Shown: positions 1 through 6,571, counted from the first letter of the stretch. The stretch is DNA of 17,847 nucleotides from UMGS1312 sp964631595 (GCA_964631595.1 CAZVXL010000027.1:1-17847); one strand, 5' to 3'. The notes: generated by a model not told the origin, from the letters alone. Numbers and translations are program-made.

Positions 1-1
1 C

Positions 2-1102
2 CATGAGGAGGCGGAAAAGGATCCCTCTCTCAATGACGAGGCAAGAGCCGAGTTCAAGAAAATGGAGGAGCACGATCCGGAGAATATCGCTCTGTGGAAA
101 TGGTTCCTTGATATCAGTCTTAAAGAGTATAAGGTGACGTATGATCAGCTCGGCATCACCTTCGACCACTATATGGGAGAGAGCTTTTTCTCCGATAAAA
201 TGGACGAGCAGATAAATATTATGCGCGAAAAGGGACTTTTGAAGCTTGACGACGGCGCATCAATAGTCGATCTGTCGGATTATAATATGCCGCCGTGCCT
301 TATTCTCAAGCGAGACGGAGCATCGCTTTACCCCTCACGGGATATAGCCGCCGCCGTCTACAGAAAGAGAACCTTTGATTTCGATAAGTGCGTGTATGTG
401 ACCTCTGCGGGGCAGAGCCTCCACTTCGCACAGTGGTTCAAGGTCATGGAGCTCATGGGCTACGATTGGGTGGACAGGCTTGTCCACGTCCCGTACGGAA
501 CGGTCAGTATCGCGGGAGCAAAGCTTGCTACGCGAACAGGTAACGTGATCCTTCTCAAGGAGCTCTTCGCTCAGGCTATCGAAAAGGTCGATGCGGTCAT
601 TGAGGAGAAGAATCCCGAGCTTGAGGACAGAGCGGCGGTGGCTGAGGCTGTCGGCGTGGGAGCTGTCGTGTTCCACTATCTGTATAACTCAAGGATCAAG
701 GATATCAGCTTCGTGATGGAAAATGCACTCAGCTTTGAGGGCGCTACGGGACCGTATGCACAGTATACGTATGCGAGAACCTGCAGTATCCTCGAAAAGG
801 CGGGAGACGTGCCGCGCAGCGGCGGAGCCGTTACTGCAGGCGAGGAGCGAGATCTGCTCCGCGCACTGGCGCGCTTTCCCGAGAGAGTTCTTCAGGCGAT
901 AGATGAATATGAGCCCTCCGTTATTACGAGGTATATCATTGAGCTTTCAACAGCCTTCAATCGCTTCTATCACAATTGCCCGATCAACAGCGCAGAGGAT
1001 GCGTCGGTGAGAGCCTTCAGACTCAGACTTACCGAGGTCACGGGAAATGTGCTGAAGACCGCACTTTCTCTCATCTGTATCAAAGCCCCCAAAAAGATAT
1101 GA
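2..1102 (+). CDS. argS: Arginyl-tRNA synthetase, 3' portion
   Basis: This is the C-terminal part of a class I aminoacyl-tRNA synthetase that charges tRNA-Arg in the cytoplasm. The frame is open from base 2, 20 codons before the first internal ATG at 62, so the gene starts outside the window; 366 residues are visible. Seen: the catalytic-domain segment LYPSRDIAAAVYR, the region GQSLHFAQWFKVMELMG, the signature-loop region SIAGAKLATRTGNVILL, and the anticodon-binding DALR-type domain beginning near GPYAQYTYART. The loop that is KMSKS in most class I enzymes reads KLATR, within the known looseness of this motif in ArgS. The stop lies 18 bases before the yebC start, so the two genes are probably cotranscribed. 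Identification is from motif recognition and is secure. Confidence 0.95.
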   Translation, partial: HEEAEKDPSLNDEARAEFKKMEEHDPENIALWKWFLDISLKEYKVTYDQLGITFDHYMGESFFSDKMDEQINIMREKGLLKLDDGASIVDLSDYNMPPCLILKRDGASLYPSRDIAAAVYRKRTFDFDKCVYVTSAGQSLHFAQWFKVMELMGYDWVDRLVHVPYGTVSIAGAKLATRTGNVILLKELFAQAIEKVDAVIEEKNPELEDRAAVAEAVGVGAVVFHYLYNSRIKDISFVMENALSFEGATGPYAQYTYARTCSILEKAGDVPRSGGAVTAGEERDLLRALARFPERVLQAIDEYEPSVITRYIIELSTAFNRFYHNCPINSAEDASVRAFRLRLTEVTGNVLKTALSLICIKAPKKI

Positions 1103-1120
1103 TTTAAGGAGATAATTTCA

Positions 1121-1852
1121 ATGTCCGGACATAGCAAATGGAATAATATCAAGCACAAGAAGGAAAAGACCGATGCTCAAAAGGCAAAGGTGTTCACCAA
1201 GATCGGTAAGGAAATGTCTATCGCCATAAGAGAGGGAGGAGCCGATCCCGCTTCAAACTCCAAGCTTCGCGATCTTATCGCAAAGGCAAAGGCGAACAAT
1301 GTCCCCAACGACAATATCGACCGTATTATCAAAAAGGCGAGCGGCGCCGATGCCGTCGCATACGAGGAGATCGTTTACGAGGGCTACGGCCCCTCCGGAG
1401 TTGCCGTGATAGTAGAGTGCGCTACGGATAACCGTAACCGTACCGCCTCCGACCTCCGTCACTATTTCGATAAGTACGGCGGAAACCTCGGTCAGAGCGG
1501 GTGCGTCAGCTATATGTTCGAGGATAAGGGCGTTATCATCATTCTTCGCGAGGATGACGTTGATGAGGATGCGCTGATGGAAGCGGCTCTTGAGGCGGGC
1601 GCGGCTGATTTTCAGGCGGATGACGAGGCGTTTGAGATCTATACCGAGGTATCCAATCTTGAGGCGGTTCGTGATGCCCTTGAGGGCGCAGGCTATAAGA
1701 TCGAGTCTGCCGAAAAGGATAAGCTCCCCACCACCTATGTGACCCTTGACAGCGAGGACGATATCAAAAATATGAACCTGATGCTTGAGCATCTTGAGGA
1801 TTCCGATGACGTTTCCGAGATCTACCATAACTGGGAGAACGCGGACGACTGA
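1121..1852 (+). CDS. yebC: YebC/PmpR family protein
   Basis: 243-residue member of the YebC/TACO1 family. It is known as a transcriptional regulator in some bacteria (PmpR), and family members have also been linked to translation of proline-rich stretches. The start MSGHSKWNNIKHKKEKTDAQ is the family's near-invariant N-terminus, followed by KVFTKIGKE, the EEIVYEGYGPSGVAVIVE block and the GGNLGQSGCVSYMF block. Full length for the family (about 240-250 residues). ATG at 1121 is preceded by AAGGAG at good spacing. The C-terminal third is strongly acidic. It lies 18 bases after argS and 21 bases before lgt, consistent with one operon. Which molecular role applies here cannot be read from sequence. 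Confidence 0.96.
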   Translation: MSGHSKWNNIKHKKEKTDAQKAKVFTKIGKEMSIAIREGGADPASNSKLRDLIAKAKANNVPNDNIDRIIKKASGADAVAYEEIVYEGYGPSGVAVIVECATDNRNRTASDLRHYFDKYGGNLGQSGCVSYMFEDKGVIIILREDDVDEDALMEAALEAGAADFQADDEAFEIYTEVSNLEAVRDALEGAGYKIESAEKDKLPTTYVTLDSEDDIKNMNLMLEHLEDSDDVSEIYHNWENADD

Positions 1853-1873
1853 TCACTATTGCGGAGGTAAGCT

Positions 1874-2896
1874 ATGACAAAGTATTTGTCATTCCCCGGA
1901 CTCGGCATTGAGCCGTTTCATATAGACGCTACCGCCTTTTCGGTATTCGGACTTGATATAAAGTGGTACGGTATAATCATAACCGTCGGCATGATACTTG
2001 CTTTTTTCGTTGCGCGCGCCGGAGCGAAAAAGGAGGGCATCACCGATGACGATATCTACGATATAACTCTGCTTTGCATCGTGTTCGGTATCGTCGGCGC
2101 AAGACTGTACTACGTGCTGTTCAAGCTGAGCGATTTCGTGGTAAAGAGCGGCGGCGTGTGGGATAACATCAAGGATACCTTTTTGGCGATAGTCAATATA
2201 CGTAACGGCGGACTTGCCATATACGGCGGACTTATCGCAGGGCTTCTCACCGCGCTTGTCGTTACACGGATCAAGAAGATCAGATTTCCCGTGCTGCTTG
2301 ACGTTGCCGCGCCTGCGGCTCTTGTCGGGCAGATACTCGGACGGTGGGGCAATTTCGTCAATGTCGAAGCATACGGCGGAGTGACCTCACTCCCTTGGCG
2401 TATGGGTATTCATCTTTCCTCGGGAAATGCGGGAGAGTGGATATCCGAGAGATTCGTGCATCCCACTTTTTTGTATGAATCACTGTGGAATCTCGTGGCA
2501 TTCGTGCTGATACTGTGCTTTTATAAGAAAAAGAAATATAACGGTCAGGTGTTCCTGTTCTACGCCGCTTGGTACGGGCTCGGTCGCTTCTTTATCGAGG
2601 GACTGCGTACCGACAGCCTGATGTTCGGAGGTATCAGAGTATCACAGCTTGTTGCGACGGTGACATTTGTCGTGTGCGCGGCACTTTTTGTGCTGTTCAC
2701 CGTGAAAACTCCGAAGTACATGAGACTGATACCTGCCGAAAGTGTTGCGGGAGGCTCGGAGACCTCGGAGGAGATCGACGGCGATATTTCCGAGGAAATT
2801 GCGGCAGAGGCGGAGCAGAGCACAGCGGACTCAGAGACAGATGTCGAGCCCGATGCGGAAGCGGAAAGTGAGAGGGAAGATGGCAAAGCTGATTGA
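1874..2896 (+). CDS. lgt: Prolipoprotein diacylglyceryl transferase with acidic C-terminal tail
   Basis: Membrane enzyme that moves diacylglycerol from phosphatidylglycerol to the lipobox cysteine of prolipoproteins, the first step of lipoprotein maturation. Seen: several hydrophobic segments (for example around WYGIIITVGMILAFFVA and FGIVGARLYYVLF), the NGGLAIYGG block, and the family signature GRWGNFVNVEAYG, followed by HPTFLYES and GLGRFFIEGLRTDSL. At 340 residues it is longer than typical Lgt (about 260-300). The excess is a C-terminal tail from about residue 290 rich in Glu, Asp, Ser and Ala, expected on the cytoplasmic side. ATG 1874 follows GGAGG. The 3' end overlaps folD by 17 bases, so translation may be coupled. 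Confidence 0.95.
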   Translation: MTKYLSFPGLGIEPFHIDATAFSVFGLDIKWYGIIITVGMILAFFVARAGAKKEGITDDDIYDITLLCIVFGIVGARLYYVLFKLSDFVVKSGGVWDNIKDTFLAIVNIRNGGLAIYGGLIAGLLTALVVTRIKKIRFPVLLDVAAPAALVGQILGRWGNFVNVEAYGGVTSLPWRMGIHLSSGNAGEWISERFVHPTFLYESLWNLVAFVLILCFYKKKKYNGQVFLFYAAWYGLGRFFIEGLRTDSLMFGGIRVSQLVATVTFVVCAALFVLFTVKTPKYMRLIPAESVAGGSETSEEIDGDISEEIAAEAEQSTADSETDVEPDAEAESEREDGKAD

Positions 2897-3731
2897 CGGA
2901 AAAGCAATAGCGGCGGAGGTGCGTGAGGATATAAAGAGGCGCGCCGCCGAATTTACGGCTGAGAGTGGGGTCACCCCCGGTCTTGCTGTTATCATCGTCG
3001 GAGAGGATCCGGCGTCACAGGTGTATGTGCGAAATAAAAAGAAGGCGTGCGAGGCCGCCGGCTTTTATTCACAGGTCATCGAAATGCCCGAGAGCACGAC
3101 TATGGATGAGCTGCTCGGCAAGGTCGAGGAGCTGAAGAACGATTCCCGTGTTCACGGCATTCTTGTACAGCTCCCGCTTCCCAAGGAACTTGATGAGGAA
3201 AAGGTCATCGCCGCGATCCCTCCGGAAAAGGACGTGGACGCATTCCACGTTGTGAATACGGGAAGGATCATGCTCGGCAATTACGATTTTCTCCCCTGCA
3301 CACCGGCGGGAGTAATGAAGCTCCTTGAGCACGAGGGCGTGGATCCCGCGGGAAAAGAGTGCGTTGTGGTCGGACGGAGCAATATCGTCGGAAAGCCGCA
3401 GGCAATGCTCCTGCTCCACGCAAACGGAACTGTCACCGTCTGCCATTCCAAAACAAAGAATCTCTCCGAGGTCACGCGCAGAGCCGATATACTTGTAGTG
3501 GCTGTCGGCAGAGCGGACTTTATTACGGGAGATATGGTTAAGAAGGGTGCAGTCGTGATCGACGTCGGCATGAATCGCAGAGCCGACGGCAAGCTTACGG
3601 GTGATGTTGATTTTGCCTCAGTTGAGCCGGTCGCATCGCTTATCACCCCCGTACCGGGCGGTGTCGGCCCCATGACTATTACAATGCTGCTTGAAAATAC
3701 GCTGACTGCGGCAAAACGAAGCGTGAAATAA
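2880..3731 (+). CDS. folD: Bifunctional methylene-THF dehydrogenase / methenyl-THF cyclohydrolase
   Basis: Cytosolic one-carbon enzyme interconverting 5,10-methylene-THF, 5,10-methenyl-THF and 10-formyl-THF using NADP. The 283-residue length fits FolD. Seen: the catalytic Tyr-Lys region (VYVRNKKKACEAAGF), GILVQLPLP, DVDAFH, PCTPAGVMKLL, the Rossmann signature GRSNIVGKPQA, TVCHSKT, and the C-terminal PVPGGVGPMTITMLLENT. The frame is open further upstream to 2742, but that stretch lies inside lgt; the ATG at 2880 gives the family start MAKLIDGKAIA. The only ribosome-site-like sequence, GAGGGA, lies 2-4 bases before the ATG, so initiation may depend on translation of the overlapping lgt. Confidence 0.97.
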   Translation: MAKLIDGKAIAAEVREDIKRRAAEFTAESGVTPGLAVIIVGEDPASQVYVRNKKKACEAAGFYSQVIEMPESTTMDELLGKVEELKNDSRVHGILVQLPLPKELDEEKVIAAIPPEKDVDAFHVVNTGRIMLGNYDFLPCTPAGVMKLLEHEGVDPAGKECVVVGRSNIVGKPQAMLLLHANGTVTVCHSKTKNLSEVTRRADILVVAVGRADFITGDMVKKGAVVIDVGMNRRADGKLTGDVDFASVEPVASLITPVPGGVGPMTITMLLENTLTAAKRSVK

Positions 3732-3761
3732 CGCACGTCTGCCGAGGTCAAAACGGAGGTG

Positions 3762-4916
3762 TTGTTTATCAAAAAGAGGATATTGGTCTGGGAAACACTG
3801 GCAACGGTATCCGGCGGACAAAAGATGACACTTACCGTTATAGATCTTCTTCGGGATAAATATGAATTTTGCTGTCTGCTGCCCGCGGAGGGCAGAATGA
3901 CCGAGGAGCTGAGAGCGCGCGGAGTGGAGTATATACTTATCGGAGATCAGACTCTCCCCGCCGGTGTCAAGAGCAGATGCTCGGTCTTCCGCTACGCGGC
4001 GATGTCGGCTCGGTGCATATTCCGATCACTGCGCGCCGTGCGAAAATTCAAACCCGATATACTGTATGCACCGGGACCTGCGGCGCTTCCTTGGAGCGCT
4101 GTTTGCGGAGCTCTTACGGGCAGACCGACCGTTTGGCATTTGCATCATATTTTTCTGGATGGCATGACGGTGAAGCTTTTGAATCTGTGTGCCGGCTTCA
4201 GATCCGTCAAGCGGATCATTGCGGTCTCAAGCTCCACCGGTGCCCAAATAACCGCAAAGAACGCTTGCGGGAAAATATCCGTTATATATAATCCTGTCGA
4301 TTTTGAGAAGTATTCGGGCGGTGAGCCGAGCGGAGTGATATCCGAGATCGAAGCGGCGCTCGGAAGAAGCCTTGATAAGGAAAAGAGCGTTGTGCTGGCG
4401 CAAGTCGCGTTGATGCAGAGGTCGAAAAGACAGGAACTTGTTATCGAGCTTGTGAACAGACTGAGAAATCTCGGCTACGATGCGATCGGCGTTTTTCTCG
4501 GGGAAACGAGAGAGCCCGATTACAGGGAAAAGTGCGAGACACTTGTCCGTGAGCTCGGGATCGAGGACAGCGTGGTGCTCTGGGAACGGAGGGAAGATGT
4601 GCCCGATGTTCTTGCCGCCGCGGATCTGCTGATCTTGCCGTCTTCGCTTGAGGGCTTGCCGCTTGCGGGACTTGAGGCAGCGTGCGCCGGGGTTCCGTTT
4701 GTATCGTGCGATCTTGCCGGAGCGCGTGAGCTTGCCGAGGTGAGCGGCGGCGGTACGACCTTTAAGTTTGATGATGTTGCCTCCGCGACGGAGGCGGCAG
4801 TGGCGGCACTTGATGACCGTGAAAAGCTCTCCCGGCACGGCAGGGAGTTTGCCCGTTCCTGCAATATGCAGAGCTACGGGGAGGAGATAGATCGACTGTT
4901 TTCCTCTATCCTGTAG
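3762..4916 (+). CDS. GT4-family glycosyltransferase
   Basis: A GT-B fold, retaining glycosyltransferase of family 4, probably acting on a cell-surface glycan or lipid-linked sugar. The N-terminal half has the acceptor-side pattern (RILVWETLATVSGGQKM, FKPDILYAPGPAALP, PTVWHLHH). A linker near ISVIYNPVDFEKY leads to the donor-binding half (VVLAQVALMQRSKRQELVIELV), with the diagnostic E-x7-E in SSLEGLPLAGLEAACAG (about residues 297 and 305) and then GVPFVSCDLAGARELAE. No membrane segment or signal peptide. Start is uncertain: GGAGG at 3755-3759 overlaps a GTG at 3759 and sits only 2 bases before the TTG at 3762; the next ATG is at 3825, inside the conserved N-terminus. Last gene of the plus-strand run. 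Sugar and acceptor cannot be told. Confidence 0.85.
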   Translation: MFIKKRILVWETLATVSGGQKMTLTVIDLLRDKYEFCCLLPAEGRMTEELRARGVEYILIGDQTLPAGVKSRCSVFRYAAMSARCIFRSLRAVRKFKPDILYAPGPAALPWSAVCGALTGRPTVWHLHHIFLDGMTVKLLNLCAGFRSVKRIIAVSSSTGAQITAKNACGKISVIYNPVDFEKYSGGEPSGVISEIEAALGRSLDKEKSVVLAQVALMQRSKRQELVIELVNRLRNLGYDAIGVFLGETREPDYREKCETLVRELGIEDSVVLWERREDVPDVLAAADLLILPSSLEGLPLAGLEAACAGVPFVSCDLAGARELAEVSGGGTTFKFDDVASATEAAVAALDDREKLSRHGREFARSCNMQSYGEEIDRLFSSIL

Positions 4917-4941
4917 TGTAAAGCTGTATTAATGAATTTAG

Positions 4942-4980
4942 GTGCCGCGATTGGCGAAAGCCGATCGCGGCACTTTTGCT
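4942..4980 (+). terminator. Rho-independent terminator of the argS-glycosyltransferase run
   Basis: A perfect 10-bp stem, GTGCCGCGAT (4942-4951) with ATCGCGGCAC (4964-4973), continues through a U-G pair and GGC/GCC to a GAAA tetraloop at 4956-4959. TTTT follows at 4974-4977, then GCTTTG. It starts 26 bases after the glycosyltransferase stop. Its 3' arm and T-tract are also the first bases of the intergenic repeat copy described next. Confidence 0.9.
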
Positions 4981-5184
4981 TTGCGCCTCGGCTTGATCGC
5001 AATNNNNNNNNNNNNNNNNNNNNNNNNNNNNNNNNNNNNNNNNNNNNNNNNNNNNNNNNNNNNNNNNNNNNNNNNNNNNNNNNNNNNNNNNNNNNNNNNN
5101 NNNACGTATGTCCCACGCGTATCCCGTGCCGAGCACACCGCACCCGAATACCGCAGGGCAGTGCGGATATAAAAAATCGGAGCA
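4965..5184. repeat. Intergenic tandem repeat, copy 1 (interrupted by assembly gap)
   Basis: The 39 bases at 4965-5003 are identical to 5214-5252, and 5104-5158 are identical to 5253-5307. The match then continues with one substitution (C5159 versus T5308) and one TAT-to-C change up to GGAGCA at 5184. The two halves are adjacent in copy 2 but separated by 100 Ns here. With the gap at zero length the repeat period is 149 bases. The unit contains an inverted repeat CCGCAC (5138-5143) / GTGCGG (5161-5166). Reading frames through it have no family I recognise. It behaves as a structured non-coding intergenic element. Confidence 0.85.
5004..5103. other. Assembly gap of exactly 100 N
   Basis: A run of exactly 100 N, the usual placeholder for a gap of unknown size. 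It falls inside repeat copy 1, at the centre of what copy 2 shows as the palindrome ATACGTAT. The true sequence could be no bases at all or one or more further repeat units. Confidence 0.98.
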
Positions 5185-5208
5185 TTGATTCTGCTCCGAT
5201 GAATTTTT
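5171..5208. terminator. Hairpin terminator inside repeat copy 1, possibly bidirectional
   Basis: A perfect 9-bp stem, ATCGGAGCA (5176-5184) with TGCTCCGAT (5192-5200), has a 7-base loop. It is flanked by A6 on the left (5171-5176, overlapping the stem base), which reads as T6 on the minus strand, and by GAATTTTT on the right. A transcript from either direction would end in a U-tract, stronger for the minus strand. It appears to duplicate the rpmA terminator at 5318-5352. Confidence 0.7.
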
Positions 5209-5213
5209 GCCCC

Positions 5214-5331
5214 TCGCGGCACTTTTGCTTTGCGCCTCGGCTTGATCGCAATACGTATGTCCCACGCGTATCCCGTGCCGAGCACACCGCACCCGAATAC
5301 CGCAGGGTAGTGCGGACAAAAAATCGGAGCA
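5214..5331. repeat. Intergenic tandem repeat, copy 2 (uninterrupted)
   Basis: Second, continuous copy of the unit. It begins with TCGCGGCACTTTTGC, which is the 3' arm and T-tract of the terminator at 4942-4980 but without the 5' arm, and ends in the AAAAAATCGGAGCA that forms the left arm of the rpmA terminator. Copy 1 and copy 2 are almost identical apart from the C/T and TAT/C differences near the right end. The sharp identity with only two changes suggests recent duplication or recombination between units. Confidence 0.85.
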
Positions 5332-5352
5332 GAGCTATTGCCCCACTCCGAT
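5318..5352 (-). terminator. Rho-independent terminator of rplU-prp-rpmA
   Basis: Read on the minus strand, stem ATCGGAG (5352-5346) pairs with CTCCGAT (5329-5323) across a 16-base loop and runs directly into TTTTTT. It starts 7 bases past the rpmA stop. The loop differs from the sister hairpin in repeat copy 1. Confidence 0.85.
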
Positions 5353-5359
5353 ATAAGCT

Positions 5360-5641
5360 TTATTCAGCAGCGTATACACTGACCTGCTTTCTGCCGCCTG
5401 CGATGTGCTCAAACTTAACAGTGCCTGCGATAAGAGCAAACAGGGTATCGTCAGAGCCCTTAGCAACATTGTTGCCGGGATGGATCTTAGTGCCTCTCTG
5501 GCGAACGATAATGTTGCCGGCGAGAACGGGCTGACCGTCTGCCTTCTTTACACCAAGTCTCTTAGACTCGGAATCGCGTCCGTTCTTAGTGGAACCGACA
5601 CCCTTTTTATGAGCGAAAAACTGTAATCCGATTCTGATCAT
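5360..5641 (-). CDS. rpmA: Large ribosomal subunit protein bL27 with cleavable N-terminus
   Basis: 93-residue bL27, whose N-terminal tail reaches the peptidyl transferase centre. The start MIRIGLQFFAHKKGVGSTK carries the Firmicutes extension ending LQFF, cut by Prp between Phe9 and Ala10 to expose the mature AHKKG end. The rest matches L27 (NGRDSESKRLGVKKADGQ, IIVRQRGTKIHPGNNV, DDTLFALIAGTVKFE). The minus-strand frame is open further back to 5737, but that overlaps prp; ATG 5641 has AGGAGA upstream and gives the family start. Third gene of rplU-prp-rpmA, 25 bases after prp, followed by a terminator. The usual downstream obgE is absent here. Confidence 0.97.
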   Translation of the reverse strand: MIRIGLQFFAHKKGVGSTKNGRDSESKRLGVKKADGQPVLAGNIIVRQRGTKIHPGNNVAKGSDDTLFALIAGTVKFEHIAGGRKQVSVYAAE

Positions 5642-5666
5642 TTCACTACTTCTCCTTTTGTTATGT

Positions 5667-6032
5667 TCACGCGTTGTCGTCTTCGTCATCTTTAACGTCA
5701 ACCTCAAGAAACTCGTAATACTCCTCAACGAGATCATTGAGCTGATAAAAATATCCCATTATGATACCGCCGACAGCAAACCGCTTGCGCTCGTCCTCCT
5801 CAAACTCGGGAAGTGCGCCCTTTGCGGTTACGGTGATGTCCGTGGTGCTTTCGTCAATATCGTAATCAACCGAGGAGGCGTAAGCCACTTCAATGGTATT
5901 GACTATGAGCATTGTCATGGCAGACAGCGCCGCACAAAGAATATCCTCACCCGACTCACCGTAGCCGGTGTGCCCGTGTTCCTCAAAGCCGTAAAAAATT
6001 CCGTCTCTGCGTCGAAAAACGATGCGTGTCAT
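5667..6032 (-). CDS. prp: Ribosomal processing cysteine protease Prp
   Basis: 121-residue cysteine protease (YsxB/DUF464 family) that removes the N-terminal extension of bL27 in Firmicutes, a step required for ribosome assembly where tested. Seen: the catalytic His in EEHGHTGYG (His21) and the catalytic Cys in GEDILCAALSAM (Cys33), at the family's spacing. The C-terminus is acidic (DVKDDEDDNA). The gene lies between rplU (2 bases upstream) and rpmA (25 bases downstream), the classical arrangement that places the protease beside its substrate. The ATG at 6032 has only a weak ribosome site in the end of rplU, so translation is probably coupled. Confidence 0.95.
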   Translation of the reverse strand: MTRIVFRRRDGIFYGFEEHGHTGYGESGEDILCAALSAMTMLIVNTIEVAYASSVDYDIDESTTDITVTAKGALPEFEEDERKRFAVGGIIMGYFYQLNDLVEEYYEFLEVDVKDDEDDNA

Positions 6033-6034
6033 TT

Positions 6035-6346
6035 TCAGCCTTCGATCTTCTCGATCTGAACCTTAGTGTAAGCCTGTCTGTGACCCATCTTACGCTTCTG
6101 ATTCTTCTTGGGCTTGTAGGTCATAACATAGATTTTCTTACCGCGACCGTTCTTTACTACGGTACCGGTGACCTTTGCACCCGCTACTGTGGGAGCACCG
6201 GCGGTAAATCCGGAATCACCGGAGACTGCAAGCACACGGTCGAAGACAACAGTCTCACCCTCTGCCGCATTAAGCTTTTCAATGAAGATCACATCGCCCT
6301 CATTGACCTTGTACTGCTTTCCGCCTGTTTCGATAACTGCAAACAC
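6035..6346 (-). CDS. rplU: Large ribosomal subunit protein bL21
   Basis: 103-residue bL21, which binds 23S rRNA early in large-subunit assembly. Seen: MFAVIETGGKQYKVNEGDVI, the central FDRVLAV block, and the lysine/arginine-rich YKPKKNQKRKMGHRQAYTKV signature near the C-terminus. I chose GTG at 6346 rather than the ATG at 6361. GGAGG lies 8 bases before the GTG and inside the codons that would follow the ATG, and the GTG start gives the normal family length and N-terminus. First gene of rplU-prp-rpmA, preceded by a folded leader and a consensus promoter. Confidence 0.95.
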   Translation of the reverse strand: MFAVIETGGKQYKVNEGDVIFIEKLNAAEGETVVFDRVLAVSGDSGFTAGAPTVAGAKVTGTVVKNGRGKKIYVMTYKPKKNQKRKMGHRQAYTKVQIEKIEG

Positions 6347-6423
6347 GAAAAGCACCTCCATTCAATAAAATCGCTAAGACGGGTAAGCCAAAGGCTGTTT
6401 GCGGGACCCGACATTAAGCGTCA
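6347..6423 (-). ncRNA. Leader of rplU, resembling the L21 autoregulatory leader
   Basis: About 77 nt lie between the predicted transcription start (near 6423) and the GTG. On the transcript a stem CGGGT/ACCCG (plus-strand 6406-6410 with 6380-6384) encloses a hairpin AGCC-UUU-GGCU (6396-6386), followed by an unpaired stretch and the GGAGG. Position and architecture fit the ribosomal-protein leader known upstream of rplU in Firmicutes, where L21 is thought to repress its own operon. Assignment to the Rfam family is from memory of its context, not a model search. Confidence 0.6.
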
Positions 6424-6429
6424 TGTTAT

Positions 6430-6458
6430 ATTATATCACCGCGAGTACTGCTTGTCAA
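6430..6458 (-). promoter_or_regulatory. Sigma-A promoter of rplU-prp-rpmA
   Basis: Read on the minus strand: TTGACA (6458-6453), a 17-base spacer, then TATAAT (6435-6430). Both hexamers match consensus exactly at ideal spacing, as expected for a ribosomal protein operon. Confidence 0.93.
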
Positions 6459-6521
6459 TACCTTTTGGTGCTATTTCTTCTCGGATTTTCACAACATTTT
6501 CTCGGTTTTTCACTCGGACGG

Positions 6522-6550
6522 TTGACAAAGCGACGGCGATGAGATATAAT
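6522..6550 (+). promoter_or_regulatory. Sigma-A promoter of the MarR-DUF5131 cluster
   Basis: TTGACA (6522-6527), a 17-base spacer, and TATAAT (6545-6550): a perfect consensus promoter. Its -35 box lies 63 bases from the -35 box of the divergent rplU promoter. An inverted repeat begins at the next base after the -10 box. Such a strong core promoter makes sense if the cluster is normally held down by a repressor or by the leader. Confidence 0.92.
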
Positions 6551-6568
6551 AGTTAATGCAGATTAACT
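6551..6568. promoter_or_regulatory. Inverted-repeat operator candidate over the transcription start
   Basis: AGTTAAT (6551-6557), spacer GCAG, ATTAACT (6562-6568): a perfect 7-bp inverted repeat placed directly downstream of the -10 box, so it covers the expected start site near 6557. MarR repressors commonly bind AT-rich palindromes here to block RNA polymerase, and the first gene of the cluster is a MarR protein. Autoregulation is inferred. Confidence 0.65.
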
Positions 6569-6571
6569 TAA

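Noticed and set aside
4965..5331. CRISPR array
   Set aside because: Only two long near-identical units adjoin each other, without short regular repeats or unique spacers, and no cas genes are present.
4874..5534. Several open frames across the N gap on both strands
   Set aside because: They are translated through 100 Ns and through a repeat unit with hairpins. The recurring peptide pieces on both strands reflect the DNA repeat, not a protein family.
5912..6556. A 214-residue plus-strand open frame
   Set aside because: It is antisense to prp and rplU and crosses their promoter; both genes are certain on the minus strand.
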